Source: Oreocharis arfaki (Eukaryota > Chordata > Aves > Passeriformes > Paramythiidae). Taken from it: a stretch of 64,000 nt of DNA. Within the stretch, counting starts at the first letter, position 1; each line of letters opens with the position of its first letter. Location: NCBI GenBank assembly GCA_013398015.1, contig VZRR01010829.1, positions 616,679-680,678 on the forward strand, written 5' to 3'. Position numbers and translations under genes: made by a program. The notes beneath the pieces are model-generated. The model searched no databases and was not told where the DNA came from. It was given only the letters and a program-made list of their open reading frames with translations. Positions 59,201-64,000 of the stretch are shown here, piece by piece.

Positions 59201-61951
59201 TTGGCACTGCAGGACTGTGCTGGCATCTTTCTTTATTGCTGGATCTGCCTCTCTGCCTCTGTCACACTGTGATAAAGATTTAGTAACATAGTTTCCTGCA
59301 TCCTCCCTTGATGGGCTTTCTTTTTAGTCCCCTACAAAGGAAGTAAAACTTCTGCAGATTAAACTGTTTTATACTGGCTTTATACAGTGTCTACCACCAG
59401 GACTTCAAAAATACAAATGCAGTGAGTGCCAAAACACATACATTTGCAAAGCAGGAGGGAAATCGTGATAAAGGTCTCCCATGATACGTTTTTGAAGCCA
59501 TCTTTTTATATTGTGCTCTTGATACTCACACAAAAGAGCCACGGGGCAATGCCACATACCTGGGCCCCTTCTGCAGCAGTCCTGAAGCCCCTGGGGCTGC
59601 AGGCCTCCTTGAGAGCCAGGGCAGCAACCTGTGTCCTTTGGCCCAGAATATAAAGAAAACGTTCTCTGTCTGCAATGCCACTGTCACCACCCGACTGCCG
59701 CTTCCGACCTCCTGGTGAGGGTGAGCCTGCAGGCAGCACCAGAGTCAGGCACGCCATTTTCCTGGCTCCTGGGCAGTGTCTGCTGCCCAACAGCAGTGGG
59801 GCAGTGGGGTTGGGGCAGGCAGTCTGTGATGCAGGGCCTTGGCACCCAAGTACAGATGCCACATTCGACATGTTAATTGAGGATGTTACAGTGTGGTATA
59901 AACCTTCCTTGGTTAGAAATTTCACTAATTGCCTAAAATGCCATGTCTTTAAAAAAAAAAAAGCCAAAACAATTCATATTTATACATTGGAAGAGAATTA
60001 ATTGGTGGAGATAAAAGAGTGAAGGCAAAAGGTTTAAATCTGTGCATTGCTCATGGACATTGGCTTTCCCATTTGCATCTCTGAATACATTTTTGGGGGG
60101 TAAACCAGAGACCACACTGGACTGTGAGCACCTGCGGAAAACTCCTTGAGGGGTTTGTGATTGCAGCTTAAGCCAGGAGCTGCCTGGCTTTAGGACAGTT
60201 TCAGGTACTACTGCTCCTTCCCAGCAGCCAGTTTGACACAAAGCAACAAGACAGTTTGCAGAGGAGAACAAAAATCAACGTTTAATGACATGTCTTTATC
60301 ACGAGTATTTCTGGCTGCCTGGGGCTGTGATCTGGCAGAGGGGGAGGAGAAGCAGCTCCTCCATTTCTAGTAGAAAAGAAGACCAAATTGAGAAATAGAC
60401 TGAGAAGCACGAGGGCAGAACCAGCCATGTTTGCTGCTTTTTCCATCATGGTCCCTACAGGACCTCGCTGTTCCTAAGCAAACCTGACCATCCAAATTGA
60501 CCAGCTACCATTGTCCTACCAGCTACCAAGGCTGTGGGCACTAGATCCATCCAGGCCAATGAGAAGACAAAATCCTTGCCCAGAAGAGCCACCTGCTGTT
60601 ATTCCCAGTGGTGTTAGCAGTGGTGCCATGGGGGCCCCTCCAGCTGGGAGGACCACATCAAAGAGCATCAACACCACACCAGAAAGGGAGAAGCTCCCTT
60701 TGGATATGGCTTTTCCCTTGAAACGCTTGCTGCCACACTGCCTTTGAACACAGCACGTGACTTGGGAAGAGGAGGTGATGAGTGCCCCCCACCTCTCCCA
60801 CCCCCTGCCCGGGCATGTGCTCTCCATCTATTTCCAGAGTCAAAGCCACATAAAGATGAGGGCTCAGCTTGTGCCTGGGGTGGTACTGACTATCTGTGGT
60901 CTGCACAGCAGCAGAGGCTTCAGAGAGCTTGGGCGCTGCCAGAGGGATGTCAGTGGTGTAAACCTGGTGCTGGCTCGGTGGGACACTTGGGAAGATACTG
61001 GGAAGGGGGTCTTTTCAGCCATGCCAGCAAAGCCCAGTTCTGCTCTAGTAGTAGCGACTTGCTCTGAAATTTGTCTAAGTGCCTGATCTTTCATTATTTC
61101 CAGTAAGTGATTAATTAAGCTGGCCTTTTTAAAAGAGAGAAGTAATATTCACCCTCAAAAAAGAGGAAATACAAATCTTTTGTCTACCCAAAGCTGATTA
61201 TGAATATTTCTGTTTTCCAGTGGACTAGCATGTTTATGTTACTGTTTACTAGATTAGCAGAGGGCTGCAAGTAAAAGCACTGAGTCTCAGAGGATGTAGT
61301 TCTGCAATTGTCTCTGCACTCAGTAACAAAACTGATGGGTTGTTCAGGGTTTTTTTCTGCCTTTCCAATCTCAGGAACCTACTGGCATCGATTATCCTCC
61401 CATGGACTCGGCGGGCACCGTCACCACCATCGTAGGGCCCAGTGCTTTCAGCATCCCGCTCCCCATAAGGCAGAAGCTGTGCAGCAGCCTCGATGCCCCC
61501 CAGACCAGAGGCCATGACTGGCGGATGCTGGCCCACAAGCTGAAACTGGACAGGTGAGCAGGGTTGCCTGTACCTGGTCAGGCAGGGGAGCTCCTAGGGA
61601 GGGGGGTACGTGCAAAAACATCCTGGTGAAAGTCCCACTGAAAGCAGATGTACGGACTGGTCAGGCTGACTGCACAAGGGATAAGCACCTTGACAGCACC
61701 AGCAGCAGGGGTGGGTTGAAATCAAATGAATTCAGGTAGTTTCCATGCAGCTAATAAAAATGAGTTTCCTTTTGGCTCATTGCAGGTACTTAAATTATTT
61801 TGCTACGAAATCAAGTCCCACCGGGGTGATCCTGGATCTCTGGGAAGCCCAGAATTTCCCTGATGGCAACCTGAGCATGCTGGCAGCAGTTCTTGAAGAA
61901 ATGGGAAGACACGAAACGGTTGTTTCTTTGGCAGCAGAAGGAAATTACTGA
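5120..61951 (+). CDS. UNC5C: UNC5C netrin receptor, exons 4-16 (partial gene, spliced)
   Basis: This is the spliced coding region of the netrin receptor UNC5C, a single-pass membrane protein that mediates repulsive axon guidance and acts as a dependence receptor. It joins 5120-5223, 16882-17062, 19141-19308, 20454-20618, 35663-35854, 37105-37449, 40398-40485, 49933-50101, 51966-52199, 57179-57328, 57565-57729, 61375-61553 and 61786-61951, with an optional cassette at 34146-34202. All borders are AG/GT and all phases agree: 2306 bases, ending in TGA at 61949. Domain order seen is Ig2, two TSP1, transmembrane helix, ZU5, UPA, death domain. The sequence matches UNC5C rather than UNC5A, B or D throughout (for example the death-domain end GRHETVVSLAAEG). 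Signal peptide and Ig1 exons are upstream of the window. Residue numbers in the exon entries assume the human length of 931, which is from memory but agrees with the recalled transmembrane position 381-401. Confidence 0.97.
8640..9010. other. candidate conserved noncoding element in intron 4
   Basis: This AT-rich stretch has many homeodomain-type cores (GCAATTAACC near 8671, GGTAATTGC near 8894, TTTAATTGAGG near 8909, TAATTTAATTGC near 8934). Unusually for AT-rich intron it keeps several CpGs, for example in GACGCCGGCATCGC near 8711. There is no repeat, ORF or splice signal to explain it. Calling it conserved is inference from texture only. Confidence 0.3.
14524..14548. repeat. (TTTTG)n microsatellite
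   Basis: About five units of TTTTG, the last with an extra T. It is a simple repeat within intron 4. Confidence 0.9.
16882..17062 (+). CDS. UNC5C: UNC5C exon 5: end of second Ig domain
   Basis: This exon has 181 bases in phase 0-1 and encodes residues 199-258, from VEWLKNEEVIDPVEDRNFY to TTATVIVY, plus one base of the next codon. It is the C-terminal half of the Ig C2 domain. It carries the tryptophan of the EWLKN strand, the DTANYTCVAKN motif with the second disulfide cysteine, and an N-glycosylation sequon NYT. The acceptor is CCAAG|GTGG and the donor is TATG|GTAAGC. A minus-strand open frame over this exon is only its shadow. Confidence 0.97.
17063..19140 (+). other. UNC5C: UNC5C intron 5
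   Basis: This 2.1 kb intron contains no exon or transposon that I recognise. A 15-base direct repeat (ATAAATATCTTCCCA) occurs at 18478-18492 and 18496-18510. The end is a strong acceptor, TCTCTCTCGCTTTGCAG. Confidence 0.85.
18478..18510. repeat. 18-base-period tandem duplication
   Basis: ATAAATATCTTCCCA is present twice, perfectly, with three bases (GAA) between. It is a small local duplication of no clear function. Confidence 0.75.
19141..19308 (+). CDS. UNC5C: UNC5C exon 6: first thrombospondin type 1 repeat
   Basis: This exon has 168 bases in phase 1-1 and encodes residues 259-314, beginning VNGGWSTWTEWSVCNSRCG and ending ACTTLCP. The WSTWTEWS motif is the typical C-mannosylation signature, followed by six cysteines and the basic RGFQKRTRTC strand. 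One exon per TSP1 repeat is normal for the UNC5 family. The exon is strikingly rich in G, C and CpG compared with its flanks. The donor, CCAG|GTTCAG, departs from the GTRAGT consensus. The boundary is fixed by phase, since exon 7 must supply the TG completing the next Val codon. Confidence 0.96.
19309..20453 (+). other. UNC5C: UNC5C intron 6
   Basis: A 1.1 kb intron between the two TSP1 exons, AT-rich, with nothing recognisable. It ends in TTTCCTTGTCTCAG. Confidence 0.85.
20454..20618 (+). CDS. UNC5C: UNC5C exon 7: second thrombospondin type 1 repeat
   Basis: This exon has 165 bases in phase 1-1 and encodes residues 315-369, from VDGKWTSWSKWSTCGTECTH to NCTDGLCMQ. It carries the WTSWSKWS tryptophan motif, six cysteines and an N-glycosylation sequon NCT. 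The donor is CAGG|GTAAGT, a near-perfect U1 match. The last base G is the first base of a codon that is finished either by exon 8 (giving Ala) or by the cassette exon (giving Gly). Confidence 0.96.
22515..22588. repeat. CT-rich simple repeat
   Basis: A pyrimidine tract built mainly of CT, CCT and CTTT units, ending in TTTCTCAG. It looks like an acceptor, but no exon-like sequence follows. Confidence 0.85.
24153..24197. repeat. 25-base-period tandem duplication
   Basis: GGCTCATTACCTGAGTTGT at 24153 is repeated as GGCTTATTACCTGAGTTGT at 24178, with one mismatch over 19 bases. It is a short local duplication in intron 7. Confidence 0.75.
24645..24679. repeat. perfect 16-bp inverted repeat, 3-base loop
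   Basis: The left arm ATTCTTATTCCATATT (24645-24660) is exactly complementary to the right arm AATATGGAATAAGAAT (24664-24679), with only CTC between. In intronic RNA this would form a tight hairpin. It is too short for a usual miRNA precursor. Confidence 0.9.
30360..30720. other. candidate conserved noncoding element in intron 7
   Basis: An AT-rich block with repeated TAAT and ATTA cores (CTAATTAAATGAG near 30379, TTGCATCATTATAAAGGTG near 30581, GTAATTAATTTAG near 30702). There is no repeat or ORF. Conservation is inferred from texture only. Confidence 0.25.
33341..33358. repeat. (TGTGC)n short tandem repeat
   Basis: About three and a half units of TGTGC/TGTGCTG type. A minor simple repeat. 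Confidence 0.75.
33400..33990. other. UNC5C: candidate conserved intronic block upstream of the cassette exon
   Basis: This 0.6 kb AT-rich block ends about 150 bases before the cassette exon. It contains TGCATG (33642-33647, a RBFOX-type motif), CATATG near 33788, and CATATGCTAATGA near 33819 resembling a POU site. It keeps CpGs in GACTCGAGACCG near 33911. Conserved flanks are common around regulated exons. The claim of conservation is inference. Confidence 0.3.
34030..34145 (+). promoter_or_regulatory. UNC5C: polypyrimidine tract and YCAY cluster before the cassette exon
   Basis: The acceptor region is extremely T-rich, including a long T run at 34048-34061 and TTTCTTTCTTTTTAAG at the splice site. 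YCAY motifs lie at 34030, 34076, 34083, 34100 and 34116, with a sixth inside the exon at 34149. YCAY clusters bind NOVA proteins, and UCUU-type stretches bind PTB proteins. Regulation by either is inference. Confidence 0.5.
34146..34202 (+). CDS. UNC5C: UNC5C alternative cassette exon: juxtamembrane insert
   Basis: This 57-base exon has symmetric phase 1-1, between a TTTTTAAG acceptor and a GTAAGT donor. Joined to exon 7 (final G) and exon 8 (initial CT) it reads GFIYPISTEQRTQNEYGFSS and then continues APDSDD, with no stop. Length and phase are exactly what a skippable in-frame exon needs. I recall mammalian UNC5C isoforms with an almost identical 20-residue insert just before the transmembrane helix, and UNC5B has a known NOVA2-regulated exon at the equivalent place. 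The insert would lengthen the extracellular stalk between the second TSP1 repeat and the membrane. Without it the junction codon gives Ala. Splice sites and frame are seen directly; usage in this species is inferred. Confidence 0.88.
35663..35854 (+). CDS. UNC5C: UNC5C exon 8: transmembrane helix and juxtamembrane region
   Basis: This exon has 192 bases in phase 1-1, residues 370-433. It reads AAPDSDDVALY, then the hydrophobic helix starting VGIVIAVIVCLAISVVVALF (35695-35757), then the basic stop-transfer YRKNHR, then DFESDIIDSSALNGGFQPV and IKAARQ. The DIID motif corresponds to the caspase-3 site of dependence receptors. The acceptor is CTCTCCTGCAG and the donor CAAG|GTCAGT. The open frame runs upstream and downstream into introns by chance. 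Confidence 0.97.
35788..35799 (+). other. UNC5C: caspase cleavage motif DIID (residues 412-415)
   Basis: Codons GAT ATC ATT GAC encode D-I-I-D directly after the juxtamembrane basic residues. UNC5 receptors are cleaved by caspase-3 here (DITD ending at D412 in UNC5B, the last Asp being 415 in UNC5C by my numbering), releasing a pro-apoptotic intracellular fragment when netrin is absent. Motif seen; cleavage known from the family. Confidence 0.75.
35855..37104 (+). other. UNC5C: UNC5C intron 8
   Basis: A 1.25 kb intron with no recognisable exon or repeat. It ends CTCATGTCCACTGCAG. Confidence 0.85.
37105..37449 (+). CDS. UNC5C: UNC5C exon 9: cytoplasmic linker and start of ZU5
   Basis: This exon has 345 bases in phase 1-1, residues 434-548. 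It begins DLLAVPPDLTSAAAMYRGPV, continues with ALHDVSDKIPMTNSPILDPL and the polar VTPQDDLSDFSSKLSPQ segment, and ends SLGGHLVIPNS at the beginning of the ZU5 domain. This linker between membrane and ZU5 is the most variable intracellular part in the family and includes the region used for DCC interaction. Two further DxxD motifs, DVSD (37176-37187) and DLSD (37281-37292), occur. The donor is TCAG|GTAAGT. Confidence 0.97.
37450..40397 (+). other. UNC5C: UNC5C intron 9
   Basis: A 2.9 kb intron. It contains a sense-oriented CR1 fragment at about 37715-37950. The rest is unique sequence with no exon seen. It ends TTCTGTTCTGCAG. Confidence 0.85.
37715..37950 (+). mobile_element. CR1 LINE 3' fragment with internal deletion
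   Basis: This matches the 3' part of avian CR1 elements: GGGGTTTTGTAGCCTGGA near 37737, GGGGACCTCATCA near 37772, then the terminal GGTTGGACTCAATGAGATCT and TCTTCCAACC, ending ATTCTGTGATTCT. Around 37841-37848 the text jumps from the TCTTCTCCCA box straight to TACTTAGGGATGTGATC, skipping roughly 200 bases of the usual sequence. It is therefore 5'-truncated and internally deleted, with no coding capacity. Confidence 0.88.
40398..40485 (+). CDS. UNC5C: UNC5C exon 10: ZU5 domain, first part
   Basis: This exon has 88 bases in phase 1-2, residues 549-577 plus the split codon of Arg578. It reads GVSLLIPAGAVPQGRVYEMY and then LTVHRKENM. This is the conserved N-terminal ZU5 core (LLIPAGA..QGR.YE). 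It includes Tyr568 (40454-40456), reported in UNC5H3/RCM as the phosphotyrosine needed for SHP2 binding. The donor GAG|GTAAAA is weak after position 4. The short exon is missed by ORF scanning but is required by phase. Confidence 0.95.
41411..41441. repeat. 10-bp inverted repeat in AT-rich block
   Basis: TTTAGCTTGG (41411-41420) and CCAAGCTAAA (41432-41441) are perfect complements separated by 11 bases. They sit within a unique AT-rich stretch of about 41320-41620 that also has CTAATTGCAGCTAC. Possible RNA hairpin or a protein-binding palindrome. Confidence 0.8.
43568..43568. other. single ambiguous base (N)
   Basis: One N appears in TGTTTGTNCCCTC. It indicates an unresolved base in the assembly, in intron 10, with no effect on coding sequence. 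Confidence 0.99.
43800..43834. repeat. 11-bp inverted repeat
   Basis: TTACAGATTAA (43800-43810) pairs perfectly with TTAATCTGTAA (43824-43834) across a 13-base AT-rich loop. Intronic; no function assigned. Confidence 0.8.
48165..48706 (+). mobile_element. CR1 LINE 3' fragment (about 540 bases)
   Basis: The sense-strand match to the CR1 3' region runs from CCTGCTCTGCTCTGCATTGG through GTTCAGCCTGGAGGAGACCA, CCTCATTGCAG, GTGACAGGACCCAAGGGAAT, GGGGAGGTTTAGGTTGG, GGAGCTGGACTCGGTGATCC and TCCCTTCCAACTGAGG to the tail ATTCTGTGATT. It is a 5'-truncated, diverged copy without an intact reverse transcriptase frame, in the same orientation as UNC5C. Confidence 0.92.
49082..49106. repeat. interrupted (CA)n microsatellite
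   Basis: CA units broken once by TT. A simple repeat in intron 10. Confidence 0.85.
49933..50101 (+). CDS. UNC5C: UNC5C exon 11: ZU5 domain, middle part
   Basis: This exon has 169 bases in phase 2-0, residues 578 (split) to 634. It reads PPVEDSQTLLTPVVSCGPPG, then ALLTRPVILTMHHCAEPNTE, ending AAQGPWE. The LLTPVVSCGPPG and RPV.LTMHHC motifs are ZU5 signatures. The first base G completes the AGG codon begun in exon 10. The donor is GAG|GTGAGG. Confidence 0.97.
50102..51965 (+). other. UNC5C: UNC5C intron 11
   Basis: A 1.9 kb intron, more GC-rich than its neighbours around 50600-51100, which explains several long chance open frames on both strands. None has a recognisable product. It ends CTTTCTCTCTTAG. 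Confidence 0.85.
51966..52199 (+). CDS. UNC5C: UNC5C exon 12: end of ZU5, start of UPA
   Basis: This exon has 234 bases in phase 0-0, residues 635-712. It begins DVVVVGEENFTTPCYIQLDP, continues EACHILTETLSTYALVGQSI, and ends CLDDTQDALK. It covers the C-terminal ZU5 strands and enters the UPA domain. The donor AAG|GTGGTC is a poor match to consensus. Reading through would add about 25 residues and then a stop, losing the death domain. The boundary is fixed by homology and by the phase of exon 13. Confidence 0.96.
52822..52858. repeat. tandem 13-mer with overlapping 9-bp hairpin
   Basis: GTATTTATAGACA is perfectly duplicated at 52833-52845 and 52846-52858. Just before it, TATAAATAC (52822-52830) is complementary to GTATTTATA (52833-52841) with a 2-base loop. 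Confidence 0.85.
55955..56038. promoter_or_regulatory. cluster of homeodomain/ONECUT-like motifs
   Basis: Within about 80 bases there are GGTAATTGG, GTAATCAG, ATAATTACTATCGATTGC and AGTAATTAGG. TATCGATTG resembles ONECUT/CUX sites and the others TAAT homeodomain cores. It is a candidate intronic enhancer only; no conservation or chromatin data were available. Confidence 0.3.
57179..57328 (+). CDS. UNC5C: UNC5C exon 13: UPA domain
   Basis: This exon has 150 bases in phase 0-0, residues 713-762. It reads EVFQLEQQMGGQLLEEPKAL and HFKGSTHNLRLSIHDIAHSL, then WKSKLLAKYQ. It belongs to the UPA domain (conserved in UNC5, PIDD and ankyrins), which can bind and close over ZU5 and the death domain in the inactive receptor. 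The first residues differ modestly from the mammalian EILHLERQ that I recall. The acceptor is CTGCAG and the donor CAG|GTGAGC. Confidence 0.97.
57329..57564 (+). other. UNC5C: UNC5C intron 13
   Basis: A 236-base intron, one of the two shortest here. It holds nothing but splice signals, ending TTGCTTTCCTCCTGCAG. Confidence 0.9.
57565..57729 (+). CDS. UNC5C: UNC5C exon 14: end of UPA domain
   Basis: This exon has 165 bases in phase 0-0, residues 763-817. It begins EIPFYHIWSGCQRNLHCTFT, continues with LERFSLNTQELVCKLCVRQV and ends EGEGQIFQLNCSVSE. This is the C-terminal UPA segment, rich in conserved cysteines. The donor is GAG|GTAAAT. The frame stays open for about 125 codons into the intron, which appears to be chance. 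Confidence 0.97.
57730..61374 (+). other. UNC5C: UNC5C intron 14
   Basis: A 3.6 kb intron without recognisable exon, RNA or transposon. It has an A run at 59950-59962. Several open frames on both strands near 59500-61090 reflect locally higher GC. It ends TTCTGCCTTTCCAATCTCAG. Confidence 0.85.
61375..61553 (+). CDS. UNC5C: UNC5C exon 15: hinge and first half of death domain
   Basis: This exon has 179 bases in phase 0-2, residues 818-876 plus part of Arg877. It reads EPTGIDYPPMDSAGTVTTIV, then GPSAFSIPLPIRQKLCSSLD and APQTRGHDWRMLAHKLKLD. The start is the flexible hinge between UPA and the death domain. The death domain begins near QKLCSSLD (about 61471) and includes the conserved DWRMLAHKL helix. 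The threonine at 61426-61428 aligns with human Thr835, whose Met variant has been linked to Alzheimer disease risk. The donor is ACAG|GTGAGC. Confidence 0.97.
61554..61785 (+). other. UNC5C: UNC5C intron 15
   Basis: A 232-base intron before the terminal exon. It holds nothing beyond splice signals, ending TTGGCTCATTGCAG. Confidence 0.9.
61786..61951 (+). CDS. UNC5C: UNC5C exon 16: end of death domain and stop
   Basis: 166 coding bases, residues 877 (split) to 931, then TGA at 61949-61951. It reads YLNYFATKSSPTGVILDLWE, AQNFPDGNLSMLAAVLEEMG and RHETVVSLAAEGNY. This completes the six-helix death domain that transmits the apoptotic signal of unliganded UNC5C (partners such as DAPK1 are known for the family). 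The penultimate residue is Asn, where I recall Gln in human. The exon continues into the 3' UTR. Confidence 0.97.
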
Positions 61952-62782
61952 TGCAGCCTTGGCATGACCAGGAAGGACAGACACAGGGAGCGGTAATGCC
62001 CTGTTATTGCAAACGAGGATTGAAATGAAAACCCAGACCAATGAGCTACACAAGAGACATTTCAGAGAAGAAAGCAAGCAAACAAACAAAGAAAACCAGC
62101 CCTGACCTTCACACGTGCTCTCCTTGTACATTATCACAGGATCAGAAAGAGATCATGCAAAGTTGTACCTTGAAAATATAAATCAACCTAATGTTCCTCT
62201 CGGCTTGGCTGTACGCTGCTTGGTACAGGTTTTTACAGTTTCCTAGGAAACGCTTTTTATTGCTATCCAGATATATGGATAAACTTTCTTAACAATCCCA
62301 GTTTCTATGGATGTTGTTTACATCAAATTCTGGACAGGGGTAAGGAGACTGTCCATGGCTCTTTATATTTTTTGTTTAAAGCCATTCTAGACGAGGCTAT
62401 GGACAGTTGGTTGTGGCTATTTCAGCTTATTGGTTTCTGGTGAATTCAGATTTTGGATACAATTCTCACATTGGTTGTCTTGCAATGATCCTCCTGTCAT
62501 TGTTCTGTTTCCTAGACCTACTTGTAAAAAAAAAAAGAAAACAAACCAAGAAAATCAGGGTGTGCACCTGGAAAGCAGGTACTCTGGCTGATAAGCAGGA
62601 ACACACAAAACGTTCCCTTCCTTCCCTGAGACAGTCCCACTGAGCTTATGTGGAGAATAGCTCTAAGACAGTGGGAAATGAAGGATCTGAGTTAATTTTC
62701 AATTCACATCCTTTCCACCTCTTTGCTTTATGAGGGGCCAGATATGCAATTCAGAGTGGTTGGAGGGGAGGGGGGGAAACCC

Positions 62783-62800
62783 AAAAAAAAAAAAAAAAAA
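62783..62800. repeat. A18 homopolymer in the 3' UTR
   Basis: Eighteen A residues after a purine-rich stretch with runs of G (62761-62777). It could be an internal priming site for oligo-dT, giving false 3' ends in cDNA data. Confidence 0.9.
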
Positions 62801-62860
62801 GAGAGAAGTTGCTATGATAGTTATTTACTGATTAGTATCTAGTGCAAGGATTATAATGAC

Positions 62861-62888
62861 TATTATTATTACCATTATTACTTTATTT
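62861..62888. repeat. imperfect ATT repeat in the 3' UTR
   Basis: Repeated TATTATTA units with one ACC interruption. Simple repeat. Confidence 0.8.
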
Positions 62889-64000
62889 CTAACTTTGTCA
62901 GCAGCAGGATGAATAATTTCTAGTTTTATGGAACCTGTTGTCCCCTCCCTGAAGGTCTTTTAAGACGTGTCCCTCTCTATGCTGTCTGTCCTTCCCTTTG
63001 TCATCATACTCCTCCTCCAAAGCCCTCTGCCAGCCCCCACAAGCTGCTCACGTCGTGTTAGAATTGCTGTGCTCCATGCCCAGTGTGAAGGCAGCACAAA
63101 CTGATGACACTCTGCTGATCTTCACCCACCAAGTGTCTGACCCTGGCATGTTTTGCACCACCCTGGTGACTCCAGGTTGCTCCAAGAAGCAGTCCTGTCC
63201 TGAGGTGGCTGTGAACCAGAGATGGCCTCCCAGTCCAAATACACAAAGACCACTGGTTCCTGACCACAGGTCCAAGAATGTGGAGTCACAGACACCCACC
63301 ACCTGATTTGTGCATCCAAGGTGGGTTTCCACAGTTTTTGCTTTGTTTTGTAGTGTTCTAAGAGCCAGCAGCTCCTGGTAGTTCCCCACTGAGCTGCAGT
63401 TCTCACTGAAACCCACCACCTCCAGTAATGTTTGCAGTCTTTGATGGCTGGCGAGGGAGCACTTGTTCCTCTACAGCCACGTCCCTCTTGGCGACCACAA
63501 AACAGGGGAGGAGGGAGCTTTGCAAAAGGGGCAAACCAAAAATGGTTGTCACTGCAAACGTATTTTGTTCTGCTCAGTGAAAATTCTGACTCTTTGCTAC
63601 ATGACAGCACACAGTATTGCAGTAATTTTACTGCCAGATTTGGCTGTCCTCTACGTCTGGCACAGAAAGGCTTTCTGCCCCAACCCATCCACTCCAGGTT
63701 TCCAGTCAGGCCCTGGTTATTGCAGTTGTGCACACGTGCGTGCTCCTGCCCATGTATGCATTACCATTCCATATGCTTCCCGAGACTGGAGTTAGCTTGT
63801 TCTCTTTTGTGGTTTTGGTTTCGCTTTCCCCGAGGCTCTCCAGATTGCGCTTTGAAGGTAATTTTGAAAATGTCATTGGTCAAAGTGAAAAGAAAATTTC
63901 ATCTGACCTCTTTTTCAGTTTGACATTTCCATAGGCTTGGCACTTTTTGCTTATGATTTCTCAGCTCCCCGACCAGTGAGTAAGGTTTTGATTGACCGCC

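Larger units (their letters stand above)
61952..64000 (+). other. UNC5C: UNC5C 3' UTR and possible flank
   Basis: The terminal exon continues past the stop codon. Up to the end of the window I find no AATAAA or ATTAAA on the plus strand, only a weak AATATA near 62175, so the UTR probably runs beyond it; long UNC5C 3' UTRs are known in mammals. It contains an A run (62783-62800) after a G-rich stretch and an imperfect ATT repeat (62861-62888). Long open frames on both strands between 62998 and 63934 have no recognisable product. Confidence 0.7.

Noticed and set aside
63122..63733. 203-codon open frame on the minus strand, overlapping a 163-codon plus-strand frame
   Set aside because: No recognisable domain. 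Both strands are open over the same bases, which fits low stop density in UTR sequence rather than a gene. It lies within the likely UNC5C 3' UTR.

Overview
The window is a piece of a bird genome, on the plus strand, holding the 3' two-thirds of one gene: UNC5C, the netrin receptor UNC5C (UNC5H3). Thirteen constitutive exons, which I number 4 to 16 by the usual vertebrate structure, can be placed at base level. They lie between 5120 and 61951, with canonical AG/GT borders and matching phases. Joined, they give 2306 coding bases, that is 767 residues plus two bases of a split codon. Working back from a recalled human length of 931 residues, this corresponds to residues 164-931. Signal peptide, first Ig domain, promoter and exons 1-3 lie upstream of the window.

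The bird assignment rests on two sense-oriented CR1 retrotransposon 3' ends (about 37715-37950 and 48165-48706) with the avian-style ATTCTGTGATT tail, on compact introns, and on absence of recognisable mammalian Alu/L1 elements. Species cannot be told.

Layout: 1-5119 is the end of intron 3. Exons 4 and 5 (5120-5223, 16882-17062) encode the second Ig domain. Exons 6 and 7 (19141-19308, 20454-20618) encode one thrombospondin type 1 repeat each. Exon 8 (35663-35854) encodes the transmembrane helix and the juxtamembrane caspase site. Exon 9 (37105-37449) encodes the cytoplasmic linker and the start of ZU5. Exons 10-12 carry ZU5 and the start of UPA, exons 13-14 the rest of UPA, and exons 15-16 the hinge and death domain. 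A 3' UTR starts at 61952 and shows no canonical poly(A) signal before the window ends.

The most interesting item is a 57-base in-frame cassette exon at 34146-34202, inside the 15 kb intron between the second TSP1 exon and the transmembrane exon. It would add about 20 extracellular juxtamembrane residues. It has good splice sites, symmetric phase, a long pyrimidine tract and upstream YCAY motifs of the kind bound by NOVA proteins. It is too short to show as an open reading frame and lies in a different frame from the longest local ORF. I recall mammalian UNC5C isoforms with a near-identical insert, so it is probably a conserved alternative exon rather than a new one, though easily missed.

No second protein-coding gene, RNA gene or CRISPR array is supported. 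The remaining observations are candidate conserved noncoding blocks, hairpins, tandem duplications, simple repeats and some non-consensus splice donors.
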